From: Shouchella patagoniensis
Lineage (GTDB): Bacteria > Bacillota > Bacilli > Bacillales > Bacillaceae_D
NCBI RefSeq assembly: GCF_002019705.1
Contig: NZ_KV917377.1
Coordinates: forward strand, 3,693,649-3,757,648
Length of the DNA: 64,000 bases
Direction of reading: 5' to 3'
Numbering within the stretch: position 1 is the stretch's first letter; the number at the start of each line of letters is the position of its first letter. Shown here one piece after another: positions 33,842-42,803 of this stretch. Under the pieces are notes generated by a model. It saw only the letters and a list, made by a program, of their open reading frames with translations, made no database searches and had not been told where the DNA came from. Position numbers and translations under genes: made by a program.

Positions 33842-34184
33842 ACTTCAATATTCATGATGGCGCTTCCTGCTTGTGTTGTTAGAAATACAACTTCTGATAA
33901 ATGTTGGCAACCTCATCAGTCGAAAGCAGGGAGAAGAATATGTAGAAAAGCGTTAATGGAAAGGAGGAATTGTATTGTTACACGCATTATGTTCAACGGA
34001 TGTAAAGTGTGTGTCTTGTCTAAGTTACCGAGAGTAAGAGGGGGTGTTGCAAGTATTGAGTTTTTCCGAAAGTTGCAATAAACGGAGACGTACGATTAGA
34101 TTTTGGTATATGTGCAAAGCCTGAAGGATTTTCCGCGCTTGTTTTTGGTAATGTGCTTGTTTCTGGAATTTGGATATGCGCTAG
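33842..34184 (+). other. Gene-poor stretch with decayed reading frames
   Basis: A TTG at 33975 follows AAGGAGG and opens a 20-codon Cys-rich frame (ALCSTDVKCVSC) that ends at 34037. Further on, 34074-34200 reads GDVRLDFGICAKPEGFSAL and VFGNVLVSGIWICA in one frame, leading into a terminator. The parts look like a frameshifted gene on the plus strand, but I cannot name it. Confidence 0.35.
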
Positions 34185-34213
34185 AGAGAGTGAGTGCTCA
34201 CTCTTTCTTTTTT
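34185..34213. terminator. Terminator hairpin
   Basis: AGAGTGAG (34187-34194) pairs with CTCACTCT (34197-34204), then TTCTTTTTT. It overlaps the 3' end of the minus-strand gene. Confidence 0.6.
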
Positions 34214-34908
34214 CGTGAATGGTCTTTGAACTGTTTTTGTTTTCTATCACTATGTTTAATTGTTTCTTTTTGTTCTTTTGTATAGCCATTGGAAGAGTGA
34301 TCATCTTCGTCAGGATTAGCGTGGTTATCCATTTCCCTACGATCTTTATCGCGGTTTTTCATCGTTTCTTCTTGGGCATCAGTATGGGAGCGATTGTCAT
34401 CTTCACTCTGTTTGTCTCCATCATTTGACTTCAAAAAGTCCGAACGCTCTCCATGTTTAATTAAATCAAAAATGGCGCGACCATTGGTTGGTTGGCCATC
34501 GGGCAAATAGACGGGAATAATATCAAAGAGCATAAAATAAAAAATATAAAACATAAAGGTGCTCCAAAACATATTGTTAGGTAAAATGCTTGCGGCAAGC
34601 ATTGAATTGAAGGCAACAGCAATAATTCCGCAAGAAAGAATGGGGGATGCATAGATAACTCCGTGCCAAAATCGCTTTTTAGGATTTAACTCTTCATATT
34701 CCATCCAACTAAACATAAAGAAATAACGCCGCACTTCAATTGTCTGTGCAGCAAATAACTTTGGTCCACTGCCTACAATCAATTTTTTGTTTTTTGCACC
34801 AAGCAACATAGATGTGAAATAATAACCAGATTCGCGAATGACGGTTACGAGTGGAAGGATAATGAGGGCTGACATAAGTAATTGTAATAGATCTAAAAGT
34901 CCGAACAC
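34198..34908 (-). CDS. M50-like membrane protein lacking the zinc motif, with charged tail
   Basis: A 236-residue protein: four or so membrane helices over residues 1-150, then an 85-residue highly charged, probably disordered tail (SEDDNRSHTD, DRREMDNHANPDEDD). The first helix carries VIRESGYYF where site-2 (M50) proteases have HExxH, and FDIIPVYLPDGQPTNGRA resembles their N-P-x-P-x-x-DGG region. So this looks like a catalytically dead M50 relative, possibly a substrate binder. GTG 34908 has AGAGGAG upstream. The family call is inference from these two motifs. Confidence 0.55.
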   Translation of the reverse strand: MFGLLDLLQLLMSALIILPLVTVIRESGYYFTSMLLGAKNKKLIVGSGPKLFAAQTIEVRRYFFMFSWMEYEELNPKKRFWHGVIYASPILSCGIIAVAFNSMLAASILPNNMFWSTFMFYIFYFMLFDIIPVYLPDGQPTNGRAIFDLIKHGERSDFLKSNDGDKQSEDDNRSHTDAQEETMKNRDKDRREMDNHANPDEDDHSSNGYTKEQKETIKHSDRKQKQFKDHSRKKKE

Positions 34909-35098
34909 GACGTTTATGCTCCTCTTTAGTTAGTCACAACATTAACATACCCGAAGTACAGCAAGTGAAAACATGAGGCTGAAAAAGTTTTTTTCCCACT
35001 ATGATTAAACACCTGATTCACGTATTCTATATAAGAGATAAGTTACATGGATTGTGGGAACGATTTCAGTCACAATATAAGAGAGAGAAGGGATCAAT

Positions 35099-36319
35099 GT
35101 GAGTGAATCACAAATTAAGGGAAAGAAACGTCTAGGACTCGCATTATTGTTAGGGCTGCTCGCAGCTTTTGGACCATTAACAATTGATATGTACTTACCG
35201 AGTTTTCCTGACATTGCAAAAGACTTAGAGACAACACCCTCTCTAGTGCAATTAAGTTTGACAGCTTGTTTGCTTGGTCTAGGTTTTGGTCAGATGGTTG
35301 TAGGACCGTTGAGTGATGCGAATGGTCGTAAAAGGCCATTACTCATATCGATTTGTTTGTATGTAGTTGCTTCGTTTGCTTGCGCGCTTGCGCCAAATAT
35401 TGGCACACTTATTGTGGCAAGGTTTATGCAAGGGTTTACTGCGGCGGCAGGAATTGTTATATCTCGTGCGGTTGTACGTGATTTATTTAACGGGCGTGAG
35501 CTAACGAAGTTCTTTTCGCTGTTAATGCTAATTAATGGGTTGGCTCCAATTCTTGCTCCAGTATTTGGTGGTGGAATCCTTCTTATACCTGGTGCAAATT
35601 GGAATTGGATTTTTATTGTCCTTACCGTACTTGGAGCTGTGATGGCAGTTGTCGTATTTAGTAAACTAACTGAAACATTACCACCGGAAAAGAGAACACC
35701 GAGTACACTGGCTCATACACTCAACACGTTTAAAGATTTATTAAAAGATCGTGTCTTTATGGGATTTGCATTAACACAAGGTTTGATGATGGGTGGGATA
35801 TTTGCTTATGTTTCCGGTACTCCATTTGTTTATCAAGGCATATACGGAGTTAGTCCACAAACTTTTAGTATTTTATTTGGTGTAAACGGATTAGGTATTA
35901 TTGTTGGCACGCATCTAGTAGGTAGGTACGCTGGTATTATACCAGAGCGAGTATTTCTAAAGGTCGGCTTAATAACAGCTGTAGTCGCTAGCAGTGTGCT
36001 CCTTGTCATGACGATATTACAAGGTCCACTCTTTTCAATTGTTATTCCAGTGTTCTTATTTGTTTCAATGATTGGAATGGTTGGGACAACTTCTTTTTCA
36101 TTAGCGATGGAAACACAGGCGAAACGTGCTGGAAGTGCGTCGGCGTTGCTTGGATTACTTCCGTTTGTCATAGGTGCGGCGACAGCTCCACTTGTTGGCG
36201 TTGCTGGTGAAGGGACTGCTGTTCCAATGGGCTTGATTATTTTCTTAGCAAGCAGCGCGTCATTACTTGCATTTCTTTTACTTGCCAAAGGTGGAAAAGT
36301 ACAAACTGAACAAGAGTAA
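35099..36319 (+). CDS. Bcr/CflA-type multidrug MFS exporter
   Basis: A 406-residue 12-helix major facilitator. The helix 1 words GPLTIDMYLPSFPDIA and loop 2-3 motif GPLSDANGRKRPLL are those of the Bcr/CflA drug-resistance family (bicyclomycin, sulfonamide and others); motif C-like GLAPILAPVFGG follows in helix 5. GTG 35099 is preceded by GAAGGG. Monocistronic. Confidence 0.87.
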   Translation: MSESQIKGKKRLGLALLLGLLAAFGPLTIDMYLPSFPDIAKDLETTPSLVQLSLTACLLGLGFGQMVVGPLSDANGRKRPLLISICLYVVASFACALAPNIGTLIVARFMQGFTAAAGIVISRAVVRDLFNGRELTKFFSLLMLINGLAPILAPVFGGGILLIPGANWNWIFIVLTVLGAVMAVVVFSKLTETLPPEKRTPSTLAHTLNTFKDLLKDRVFMGFALTQGLMMGGIFAYVSGTPFVYQGIYGVSPQTFSILFGVNGLGIIVGTHLVGRYAGIIPERVFLKVGLITAVVASSVLLVMTILQGPLFSIVIPVFLFVSMIGMVGTTSFSLAMETQAKRAGSASALLGLLPFVIGAATAPLVGVAGEGTAVPMGLIIFLASSASLLAFLLLAKGGKVQTEQE

Positions 36320-36495
36320 TAGCATGTGGAATTCATATAAGGTGAATGGGGAACTAAAGCAAGTGATTCTTCGTGCAGGAGTGGAGAAAACATTCTTCAT
36401 TAGTAGATAATAGTTTAATGCAATTTGGAAGTAATACAAATAGGTCATTAAAACGAATAAAAAATGGAGTAACTCCTTTGGAGGATGAATGAACT

Positions 36496-37101
36496 GTGAC
36501 AGAAAAAGAAAAGATGCTTCGAGGCGATCTATACCATCCAGAAGATGAGACGCTTATAGAGGAGCGTCGCTATGCGCGGAATATGATGGTTAAATACAAT
36601 CAGACTGGGGTCGAAGAGGATGAGCTCCGAAAAGAGATTTTATCTCGTTTACTTGGAGCCTCAACTAAGAACAAATCAATTGAACCACCATTTTTCTGTG
36701 ATTATGGATATAATATACAAGTTGGTGATAACTTTTTTGCTAACTTTAATTTAACTGTCCTTGATTGCGGGAAAGTGAACATCGGCGACAATGTTTTTAT
36801 TGGACCAAACGTGAGTTTATATACGCCGATTCATCCTTTACATCCACAAGTGAGAAACACGTATTATGAGTATGCAAAACCAATTACAATTGGTGATAAC
36901 GTATGGGTTGGAGGCAGTGTAACTGTAAATGGAGGGGTAACAATCGGAGAAAATACAGTGATTGGGTCTGGTAGTGTTGTAACAAAAGACATTCCTGCAA
37001 ATGTATTTGCGGCAGGTAATCCATGTCGAATCGTTCGACTTATTTCAGAATCTGATTTACATAAAGAAGAGGAAATGCTGGCCCGCGCGCGAAAGCATTA
37101 A
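36496..37101 (+). CDS. maa: Maltose/sugar O-acetyltransferase (Maa type)
   Basis: A 201-residue left-handed beta-helix acetyltransferase. The N-terminal mac domain (MLRGDLYHPEDETLIEERR) and hexapeptide repeats (NIGDNVFIGPNVSLYTPIHPLH with catalytic His) are typical of maltose and galactoside acetyltransferases, which acetylate sugars with acetyl-CoA. GTG 36496 follows GGAGG. A terminator-like hairpin follows. Confidence 0.88.
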   Translation: MTEKEKMLRGDLYHPEDETLIEERRYARNMMVKYNQTGVEEDELRKEILSRLLGASTKNKSIEPPFFCDYGYNIQVGDNFFANFNLTVLDCGKVNIGDNVFIGPNVSLYTPIHPLHPQVRNTYYEYAKPITIGDNVWVGGSVTVNGGVTIGENTVIGSGSVVTKDIPANVFAAGNPCRIVRLISESDLHKEEEMLARARKH

Positions 37102-37121
37102 TTTTTCTTTAACGCAAAAAC

Positions 37122-37145
37122 AAGACGGGTGAAAGAACCCGTCTT
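37122..37145 (+). terminator. Hairpin after maa, likely terminator
   Basis: AAGACGGGT (37122-37130) pairs with ACCCGTCTT (37137-37145). The T run is poor. Confidence 0.55.
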
Positions 37146-37171
37146 ATGTTATTTGTTGATTCAATTAGTAG

Positions 37172-37300
37172 TTAGGTTTCATAATTTTTTTTTGAAATAT
37201 CTCGCAAAAATAGCTTTTCGATAGGTGTCAATTCTCGGTTCAGCTTTTTTTCTAAATCCTTCTTTAAGGAGATAAACAATTTCGCTGGATTATCAAGCAT
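37172..37300 (-). CDS. 42-residue small protein with coding signature
   Basis: An ATG at 37300 with GAGGG seven bases upstream opens a 42-codon frame: MLDNPAKLFISLKKDLEKK then LNRELTPIEKLFLRDISKK. The product is a soluble amphipathic helical peptide without Cys. It fills an otherwise empty 400-bp gap. No family is recognised; small regulatory or sporulation-associated proteins of this size are common in Bacillus. Confidence 0.55.
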   Translation of the reverse strand: MLDNPAKLFISLKKDLEKKLNRELTPIEKLFLRDISKKNYET

Positions 37301-37504
37301 AGATGACCCTCATTTCCATTAAAGCGATGCTATGTGCCTCCTCTTATCTTAACAGATTGCTATAATAATAGAAAGCTTTTAGTACCTTCTTTATACGTTT
37401 ATTCCATTAGCCATTTCCAAATTTACAGATATAAGGATTTATTGTATGGTTAGCGCTAAGTCATTGAACAGCTAACGAGTAAGCCTAAATAGGGGTGTTA
37501 AGAC

Positions 37505-38362
37505 ATGTCAAAAAGTAAAAGAGAAAAAGCGGCAGCTCTTGCAGCTGAATTAAAATCAAGCTTCCAGTGCCCTCATTGTGGAGCTCCTGTTTACATAGAG
37601 CGTGAGGCAAGTATGATTTGTGAAAATCGACATACATACGATTTTGCAAAACAAGGGTATTTGAATTTGTTAACAAACACAATTTCTAGCCATTATGATG
37701 CAGAATTATTTGATGCTAGGCAGAAAATCATCATGGAAAGCAATCTTTTCAATTCTTTGCATGAAGAATTATTAACCAATTTAAAACATCAACATGGCAT
37801 TTTATTGGATGTTGGCTGTGGAGAAGGCTCTCATTTGGAAAGTTTAATGAAACAAAGTCCAAATTTAAAAGGTGTAGGTCTCGACATCGCAAAGGAAGGA
37901 ATTGTAAAAGCGGCAAAATCATACGTCAATTCTTTATGGATTGTGGGCGACCTAGCAAAATCACCGTTTACAGAACAAGCAGTAGATGTCATCCTGGCTA
38001 TTTTGTCTCCATCCAATTATAAGGAGTTTAAACGAATACTTAAACCAGAGGGAACTGTTGTAAAGGTTGTTCCACATGAATACTATTTAAAAGAATTACG
38101 TGCGTTCTTTTTTTCGGATGAGAATAAACAATTTTATTCCAATGAACAGACGGTAACGCTATTTAAAGAGCATTTCAGTAATGTTAAAACGACCCGATTA
38201 ACATATACGAAACGCCTTAGTCAGGAAGAATTGCCTTCCCTTGCACAGATGACACCGCTTGGTTGGTCATCCGATGAGGAGAAACGAAAAGCATTTCTTC
38301 AGCAAGAAACGCTAGATGTAACGATTGATTTGGAAATATTAATAGGAAAACAATCTTCTTAA
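37505..38362 (+). CDS. rlmA: 23S rRNA (guanine-N1)-methyltransferase, RlmA/TlrB type
   Basis: A 285-residue protein with an N-terminal zinc finger (CPHC...CENRH) followed by the characteristic DFAKQGYLNLL, and a SAM domain with LLDVGCGEGSHLE. The combination defines the RlmA family, which methylates G745 or G748 of 23S rRNA; the latter (TlrB) gives tylosin resistance. Which site is used cannot be settled here. GGGGTG precedes ATG 37505. Confidence 0.87.
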   Translation: MSKSKREKAAALAAELKSSFQCPHCGAPVYIEREASMICENRHTYDFAKQGYLNLLTNTISSHYDAELFDARQKIIMESNLFNSLHEELLTNLKHQHGILLDVGCGEGSHLESLMKQSPNLKGVGLDIAKEGIVKAAKSYVNSLWIVGDLAKSPFTEQAVDVILAILSPSNYKEFKRILKPEGTVVKVVPHEYYLKELRAFFFSDENKQFYSNEQTVTLFKEHFSNVKTTRLTYTKRLSQEELPSLAQMTPLGWSSDEEKRKAFLQQETLDVTIDLEILIGKQSS

Positions 38363-38423
38363 CGCGTATGTAATCATCATCTGTGCACAATAAAATTAGA
38401 AAAAACATGTTGGGCGTCAATGA

Positions 38424-38597
38424 TTCATTTTGGACCTACTAGCTCTTGCTACATTGCCCGAATATCTCATGAGACAAACCACTTTACCAGAAGAAGCTCA
38501 ACTGCTTACAAGCACTTTCATTATGTTGGTTGGCATGTTGCTATATTTGTTTATTATTAATAGGAACGAGAGAAAAACAGAGATAAAAGAACATTAA
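38424..38597 (+). pseudogene. 3' relic of a membrane protein
   Basis: After a TGA at 38421 an open frame reads LDLLALATLPEYLMRQ, then EEAQLLTSTFIMLVGMLLYLFIINR and a charged tail, ending at TAA 38595. There is no start with a ribosome site. It appears to be the last membrane helix of a lost gene, followed by that gene's terminator. Confidence 0.4.
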
Positions 38598-38598
38598 T

Positions 38599-38646
38599 AA
38601 AGAAGACGACGAGAGGTTAAATAAAATTCTCGTCGTCTTCTTTATA
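38599..38646. terminator. Long bidirectional terminator
   Basis: AAAGAAGACGACGAGA (38599-38614) pairs perfectly with 38628-38643 over a 13-base loop, flanked by T/A runs on both sides. Confidence 0.85.
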
Positions 38647-38877
38647 ATAAGGGGTGAAAACTCCAATTTCTAGTCCCGTTTCTTCTTTCACTTCGCGACG
38701 AGCGGTTTCTTCCATGCTTTCTCCGAGCTCCATTAATCCACCTGGAAGTCCCCACCCCCCGTCTCGTCGATGCTATAAAAGTAGTTCGTTTTTATCATTA
38801 ATAATTAAAACAACGGCTCCTGGAAGAATGAGAGGTGTGGTGCCAACTTGTTTTCTCACTGAATGTACATAGTCCAA
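38617..38877 (-). pseudogene. Nudix hydrolase with amber stop and lost C-terminus
   Basis: From TTG 38877 (GAAAGGAG upstream) the frame reads VRKQVGTTPLILPGAVVLII, ELLL, a TAG where a Gln codon (CAG) is expected, then [19 protein letters not shown] and [14 protein letters not shown], the complete Nudix box. The frame ends inside the terminator at 38617-38619, so the last 60 or so residues are missing. One nonsense mutation plus a 3' truncation make it non-functional. Confidence 0.82.
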
Positions 38878-39056
38878 TTTTTATTCTCCTTTCACTTTCT
38901 TTTATCAGTTCGAGAGCTGATAAAAAAGATCTTCTTTTATGTTGACAAGAGAAAGATGGAAGGGTACGAAGGAATTTAATTAGTTATTGCGAACATAAAT
39001 AAAAGATTCGTTATTTGTTGAAACCTGAAAAGAGAGAGCTATAGAGGAGGGGAAGA

Positions 39057-39551
39057 GTGATCATTCGACAAGCAACCAAAAACGATGTACGCGGTATTGC
39101 TAAAGTACACGTCGATAGTTGGCGAACAACATATAAAGGACTGATTGCTCAAAGCATGCTAGATAGTCTTAAATATGAAAAAAGAGAAGAGCTTTGGAGA
39201 AAAAACCTTGGCAGGGAAGAAAACATCCTGTATGTGGCAGAAGAAGACAATGGGAACATTATTGGTTTTGCTGATGGTAGTGTCCGGACAAAGGAAAATA
39301 GAATAGGAGATCTAACTTCCATTTATTTGTTGCAAGAATGCCAGGGTCTAGGAGTTGGCAAGGAGTTGTTAGAGAGAGTCTTTGCCGAATTAAAAAAACA
39401 GGATTGCCAACGAATCTATGTGGAAGTGCTGGAACGGAATAAAGCCAGTACATTTTATGAAGCGTGTGGAGGACAGCTAGAAGAAAGAAAACGAATTAAA
39501 CTGGCAGGGGATGAATTAGGCTTACTCATCTATAAGTGGGATTTCTCATGA
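39057..39551 (+). CDS. GNAT acetyltransferase
   Basis: A 164-residue GNAT protein: IRQATKNDVRGIAKVHVDSWRTTYKGL at the start, acetyl-CoA loop LLQECQGLGVGKELLE and the C-terminal NKASTFYEACGG. This wording is common in Bacillus acetyltransferases of unknown substrate. GTG 39057 follows GGAGGGG. Confidence 0.83.
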   Translation: MIIRQATKNDVRGIAKVHVDSWRTTYKGLIAQSMLDSLKYEKREELWRKNLGREENILYVAEEDNGNIIGFADGSVRTKENRIGDLTSIYLLQECQGLGVGKELLERVFAELKKQDCQRIYVEVLERNKASTFYEACGGQLEERKRIKLAGDELGLLIYKWDFS

Positions 39552-39770
39552 AACGAAATAGGTGTTTATGCTATATACAAGATACTCCTAAGAGGTAATT
39601 TGGGGATAGTAAGGAGATAATTAATTCCGCCTGGTCTTTATACGATTTGTAATGAAATGAGCGTTAATTTTCTTCGTTTGATAGTTTTTACGAACGAAGA
39701 GAAATAATTCCTTGAGCATTACATGAAACAAATTAGCGTAAGAAAACAGTTAAACAACGGGGGGGGAATT

Positions 39771-41234
39771 ATGACATCGACATCCTATCAAGATTTTTTT
39801 GTTAAGTCTTCTTCAACAGTTACACAATTTGCACGCATACATGGCGTCGAATTTCCGGGCATACCAACAATTGTTTTTGAGGCGGGCTTAAATGATGGCG
39901 CCGATTCATGGGAGAAAGCAATAATCGAGCCACTAGCATCGTTTACACAAGTTGTTGTTTATGATCGAGCCGGTATAGGGAAGAGTAGCAAAACAGAGAG
40001 ACCTAGAACAAGCGCAGAAATGGCTTCAGAACTGCATCATACCTTAAAGCATTTGCCGGTTGAACCGCCTTATGTTTTCGTTGGCCATTCGATGGGGGCA
40101 TTAACGGTGAGGTTGTATGCGTCCTTGTACGAAGAAAATACGGCAGGACTTGTGTTAATCGATGGGACAATGGAAGACTACCGTGAACGTTTTCTAACAT
40201 CGATGTCAAGTTCATTTCAACAAGCGTATCGGAAACAATTTACGGCAGAATGCAACTATGAAGAGCTTGGAATAAGTATGCAGCAAGTGAAAGCATCACG
40301 AAGAAAGCTGAGATTACCAATCGCTGTTTTATCGGCTGGAAAGAAAGCTTATTACGATCAAAAAGCGCAACAACTATGGCATGAACTGCAAAAAGAAACA
40401 GGGGAAATATCGGACAACTCTACTTTTATTGTTGCCAAAGATAGTGCTCACTATATCCAGAAGGATGAGCCAGAACTCGTTGTTAAAGCGATTAAAGCAA
40501 TTGTGTTAGCAGGCGGTGGATATAAATCGAAGCTAAAGACTGTGTATGATGAATTTGCTGATGCTTATGCTAGTGAGTCTGTCAATTTGTATAATGGGCA
40601 ATATGAACGCCCGGCGATGATGCAGGAGTTACTCGTAGAAGCGCGAGAGAAAAGGGTGTTGGACGCTGGATGTGCTGCGGGGTGGTACACAAATGAATTG
40701 TTAAAACTTAATGCTCATGTTAGCGCAATTGACCAATCACCAGAGATGGTAACACGTACAAAGAAATTAGTAGGCAATCTTGCGGATGTGCGGTGTTCTG
40801 ATCTATCCGAGGGTTTACTTTATAAGGATAATTCGTTTGAATTAATTCTTTCATCTCTGACGCTGCATTACATAAAAGAGTGGAACCCGCTGTTTGCCGA
40901 ATTTGAGCGTGTTCTGGAACCTGGTGGGAAATTGTTGTTTTCTGTACATCATCCAATGAATGACATCGCTCGCTCGTCGTCTAATCGTTACTTTGAAAAA
41001 GAACTTGTTATTGATCGATGGAAAAAAGCGGATAAGTGGTTTGATATGCCATTTTATCGTCGTTCTTTACAAGACATCTTAAATACAACACTTGCTCATT
41101 TTCAAATAGAAAAGGTGATCGAGCCAAAGCCTACTTCTCTGTTTAAAGAAGAGGATGCAGCAGGTTATGCTCGTTTAATGGCACAACCAAGCTTTCTTAT
41201 TGTAAAAGCAATTAAACAAGAGAGAAATGTTTAA
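39771..41234 (+). CDS. Fusion of alpha/beta hydrolase and SAM methyltransferase
   Basis: A single 487-residue chain. Residues 1-250 are an alpha/beta hydrolase: Gly-rich oxyanion region FEAGLNDGADSW, nucleophile elbow VGHSMGALTV near 105, and probable catalytic His in DSAHYIQKDEP. Residues 262-487 are a class I methyltransferase: motif I VLDAGCAAGWYT near 296, acidic strand AIDQS, then SSLTLHYI and PGGKLLFSVHHP. The second half is a paralogue of the stand-alone methyltransferases at 29174 and 30585. ATG 39771 is preceded by a run of G. Both active sites look intact. The substrate is unknown; sequential ester cleavage and methylation is a guess. Confidence 0.8.
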   Translation: MTSTSYQDFFVKSSSTVTQFARIHGVEFPGIPTIVFEAGLNDGADSWEKAIIEPLASFTQVVVYDRAGIGKSSKTERPRTSAEMASELHHTLKHLPVEPPYVFVGHSMGALTVRLYASLYEENTAGLVLIDGTMEDYRERFLTSMSSSFQQAYRKQFTAECNYEELGISMQQVKASRRKLRLPIAVLSAGKKAYYDQKAQQLWHELQKETGEISDNSTFIVAKDSAHYIQKDEPELVVKAIKAIVLAGGGYKSKLKTVYDEFADAYASESVNLYNGQYERPAMMQELLVEAREKRVLDAGCAAGWYTNELLKLNAHVSAIDQSPEMVTRTKKLVGNLADVRCSDLSEGLLYKDNSFELILSSLTLHYIKEWNPLFAEFERVLEPGGKLLFSVHHPMNDIARSSSNRYFEKELVIDRWKKADKWFDMPFYRRSLQDILNTTLAHFQIEKVIEPKPTSLFKEEDAAGYARLMAQPSFLIVKAIKQERNV

Positions 41235-41292
41235 CAAAAGGTATACAAAATTTGCTTTTGTTGGTGATTTACTGTGATGAGTGACCAATGCT

Positions 41293-41437
41293 AGAAAAAC
41301 GAGAGTATAGTAAAGTGTTCTGACCCAAAAGATGGCGAAGCAGAGAAACGTGGAGCACATGAAGAAAAGTTTTGGGGCTTGATCTCAAAGCAGAGTATTG
41401 TGAAATGTGCGGTCAGACACACTCGCATAAAGCATGA
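41293..41437 (+). pseudogene. Small decayed frame with CxxC-like end
   Basis: Two frames joined near 41378 read SDPKDGEAEKRGAHEEKFWG and then LDLKAEYCEMCGQTHSHKA, ending at TGA 41435. No start with ribosome site is visible. It may be a relic of a small zinc-binding protein. The rest of 41235-41547 shows nothing. Confidence 0.3.
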
Positions 41438-41547
41438 TAGTGGTCATAAACAAAAAGGCATTCATGGCTTCTCCTTTATTAAGTCCTCGTTGTGCACGCC
41501 TCCACAGCGATTCATTTAAAATATAATCAAGTATAAAGATCGTTTTT

Positions 41548-41940
41548 TCAAGTTACTGCCTCCCATATATGTGATGAGCTGTTTCCCCTGTAAGATAAAT
41601 TGATATTATTAGAAGCATTCATAGGTATTTTAAACTCAGCTTGCTCAGTATTCTCAAGTTCTACCGTCACATGATAGGTCGTTTGAATACGTGAGGATGA
41701 TCCGATTTTCTTCTTTTGCCCTTCAGTCGAACGCCCTTTTGCGTTCACGTACTTGCTAACGATTTTACCCTGCTCTTTTTCTACTGGCTTTTTATTGTTG
41801 GCCAGCCATTGCCATATATTTGGGAGAAGTGAATAGAGGATAAAACCAATAATTAAAAGAGCAATCAATGGAACAACCCAAGCAAATATATTTTGAAAGA
41901 ATGCTGCCGTTGCTAAAACAAAATGATTAAGAAAAGCCAT
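41548..41940 (-). CDS. Membrane-anchored protein, DUF2500-like
   Basis: A 130-residue protein with one strong membrane helix (about 17-40) and a beta-rich domain whose words GKIVSKYVNAKGR and TTYHVTVELENTEQAEFKIP are those of DUF2500. DUF2500 proteins have no known function. GGGAGG precedes ATG 41940. Confidence 0.65.
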   Translation of the reverse strand: MAFLNHFVLATAAFFQNIFAWVVPLIALLIIGFILYSLLPNIWQWLANNKKPVEKEQGKIVSKYVNAKGRSTEGQKKKIGSSSRIQTTYHVTVELENTEQAEFKIPMNASNNINLSYRGNSSSHIWEAVT

Positions 41941-42064
41941 TAGTAAATCCTCCCTTCTGACAAGATGATGTAGGGCTGACGTTGATTAGTCTTATTACGC
42001 CCTTATATTTTCCTTACCCATCTTCTGGTTTTGGGAAATTTTTTCCTATAAAGGGAGGATCTTA

Positions 42065-42652
42065 TTAGCGATCTTGCTTTGATGATATCCCATAAAATAA
42101 TATATTCATGATTTCCTCAGTCAGCGGAAGGATTTTAGCATTGACATCTTCTTTCTGCATATATTCCTTCATCATATGGAAATAAAACAAAATCGCTTCG
42201 TTAGACACTTGTGGATCTACATAACCATTTTCTCTGCCTTCATTAAAAAGCTCAATTAACATTGGAATTGCATGTCGCTGATAATAATCATCGATAAACG
42301 ACGTATTATTTGCATATTCTTTCATAAAGTACAGGTAAAAATCTTCGTGTATGTTCTCACTGACAGCAGTTTTATTAAATATCAGCTGTCTAATTTTATC
42401 AGGAAAAGGCATGTCGCTTAAAAATACTTTCTCTGCCTTTTGAAAGGATTCGTTGAAAAAAAATATGATCACCTCGTGAACAAGGTTTTCCTTACTATCA
42501 AAATAATTATAAATCGTCACCTGAGAAACCTTGGCTTTGCGGGCGATTTCAGCGATAGAGACATTCTGAACACCTTTTGCCATAAATAAATTCAATGAGG
42601 TCTGAATAATTTTTCCTTTTTTCATTTCCTTGCGGCGCTGAAATCCATCCAT
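42065..42652 (-). CDS. TetR-family regulator, divergent from ABC exporter
   Basis: A 195-residue TetR protein. The N-terminal helix-turn-helix is GVQNVSIAEIARKAKVSQVTIYNYFDSKENL; the remainder is an all-helical ligand domain. It is transcribed away from an ABC drug-export pair with 151 bases between, the usual arrangement for a repressor of the exporter. GAAGGAGG precedes ATG 42652. Confidence 0.87.
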   Translation of the reverse strand: MDGFQRRKEMKKGKIIQTSLNLFMAKGVQNVSIAEIARKAKVSQVTIYNYFDSKENLVHEVIIFFFNESFQKAEKVFLSDMPFPDKIRQLIFNKTAVSENIHEDFYLYFMKEYANNTSFIDDYYQRHAIPMLIELFNEGRENGYVDPQVSNEAILFYFHMMKEYMQKEDVNAKILPLTEEIMNILFYGISSKQDR

Positions 42653-42723
42653 GCTACTTTCACCTCCTTCTTACAGTTTAATCAAAGTTATGAAATTTAA
42701 CAATTATTTCGGTTCAAAACCTA

Positions 42724-42752
42724 TTGCAAAAAACGGTATTTATATATATTAT
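42724..42752 (+). promoter_or_regulatory. Sigma-A promoter of the ABC exporter
   Basis: TTGCAA (42724-42729), 17-base spacer and TATTAT (42747-42752). Lies in the divergent region where the TetR protein should bind. Confidence 0.65.
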
Positions 42753-42803
42753 GAAATATGAAAGAGTGTACATTTCAAATCTTCTTTCATAGGGGGCGGT
42801 ATC

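Noticed and set aside
33743-34081. 112-codon plus-strand open frame overlapping the methyltransferase start
   Set aside because: Its first part is antisense to a well-supported gene, it has no ribosome site and the composition is not protein-like; only the later part may be a relic.
34909-35098. Riboswitch in the region before the Bcr-type exporter
   Set aside because: No conserved riboswitch core or terminator/antiterminator pair could be recognised.
38654-38872. Plus-strand frame of 72 codons at the Nudix relic
   Set aside because: Antisense shadow: its complement contains the full Nudix box.
41175-41360. Minus-strand 61-codon frame after the fusion gene
   Set aside because: No ribosome site and overlaps the end of a real gene; no family resemblance.
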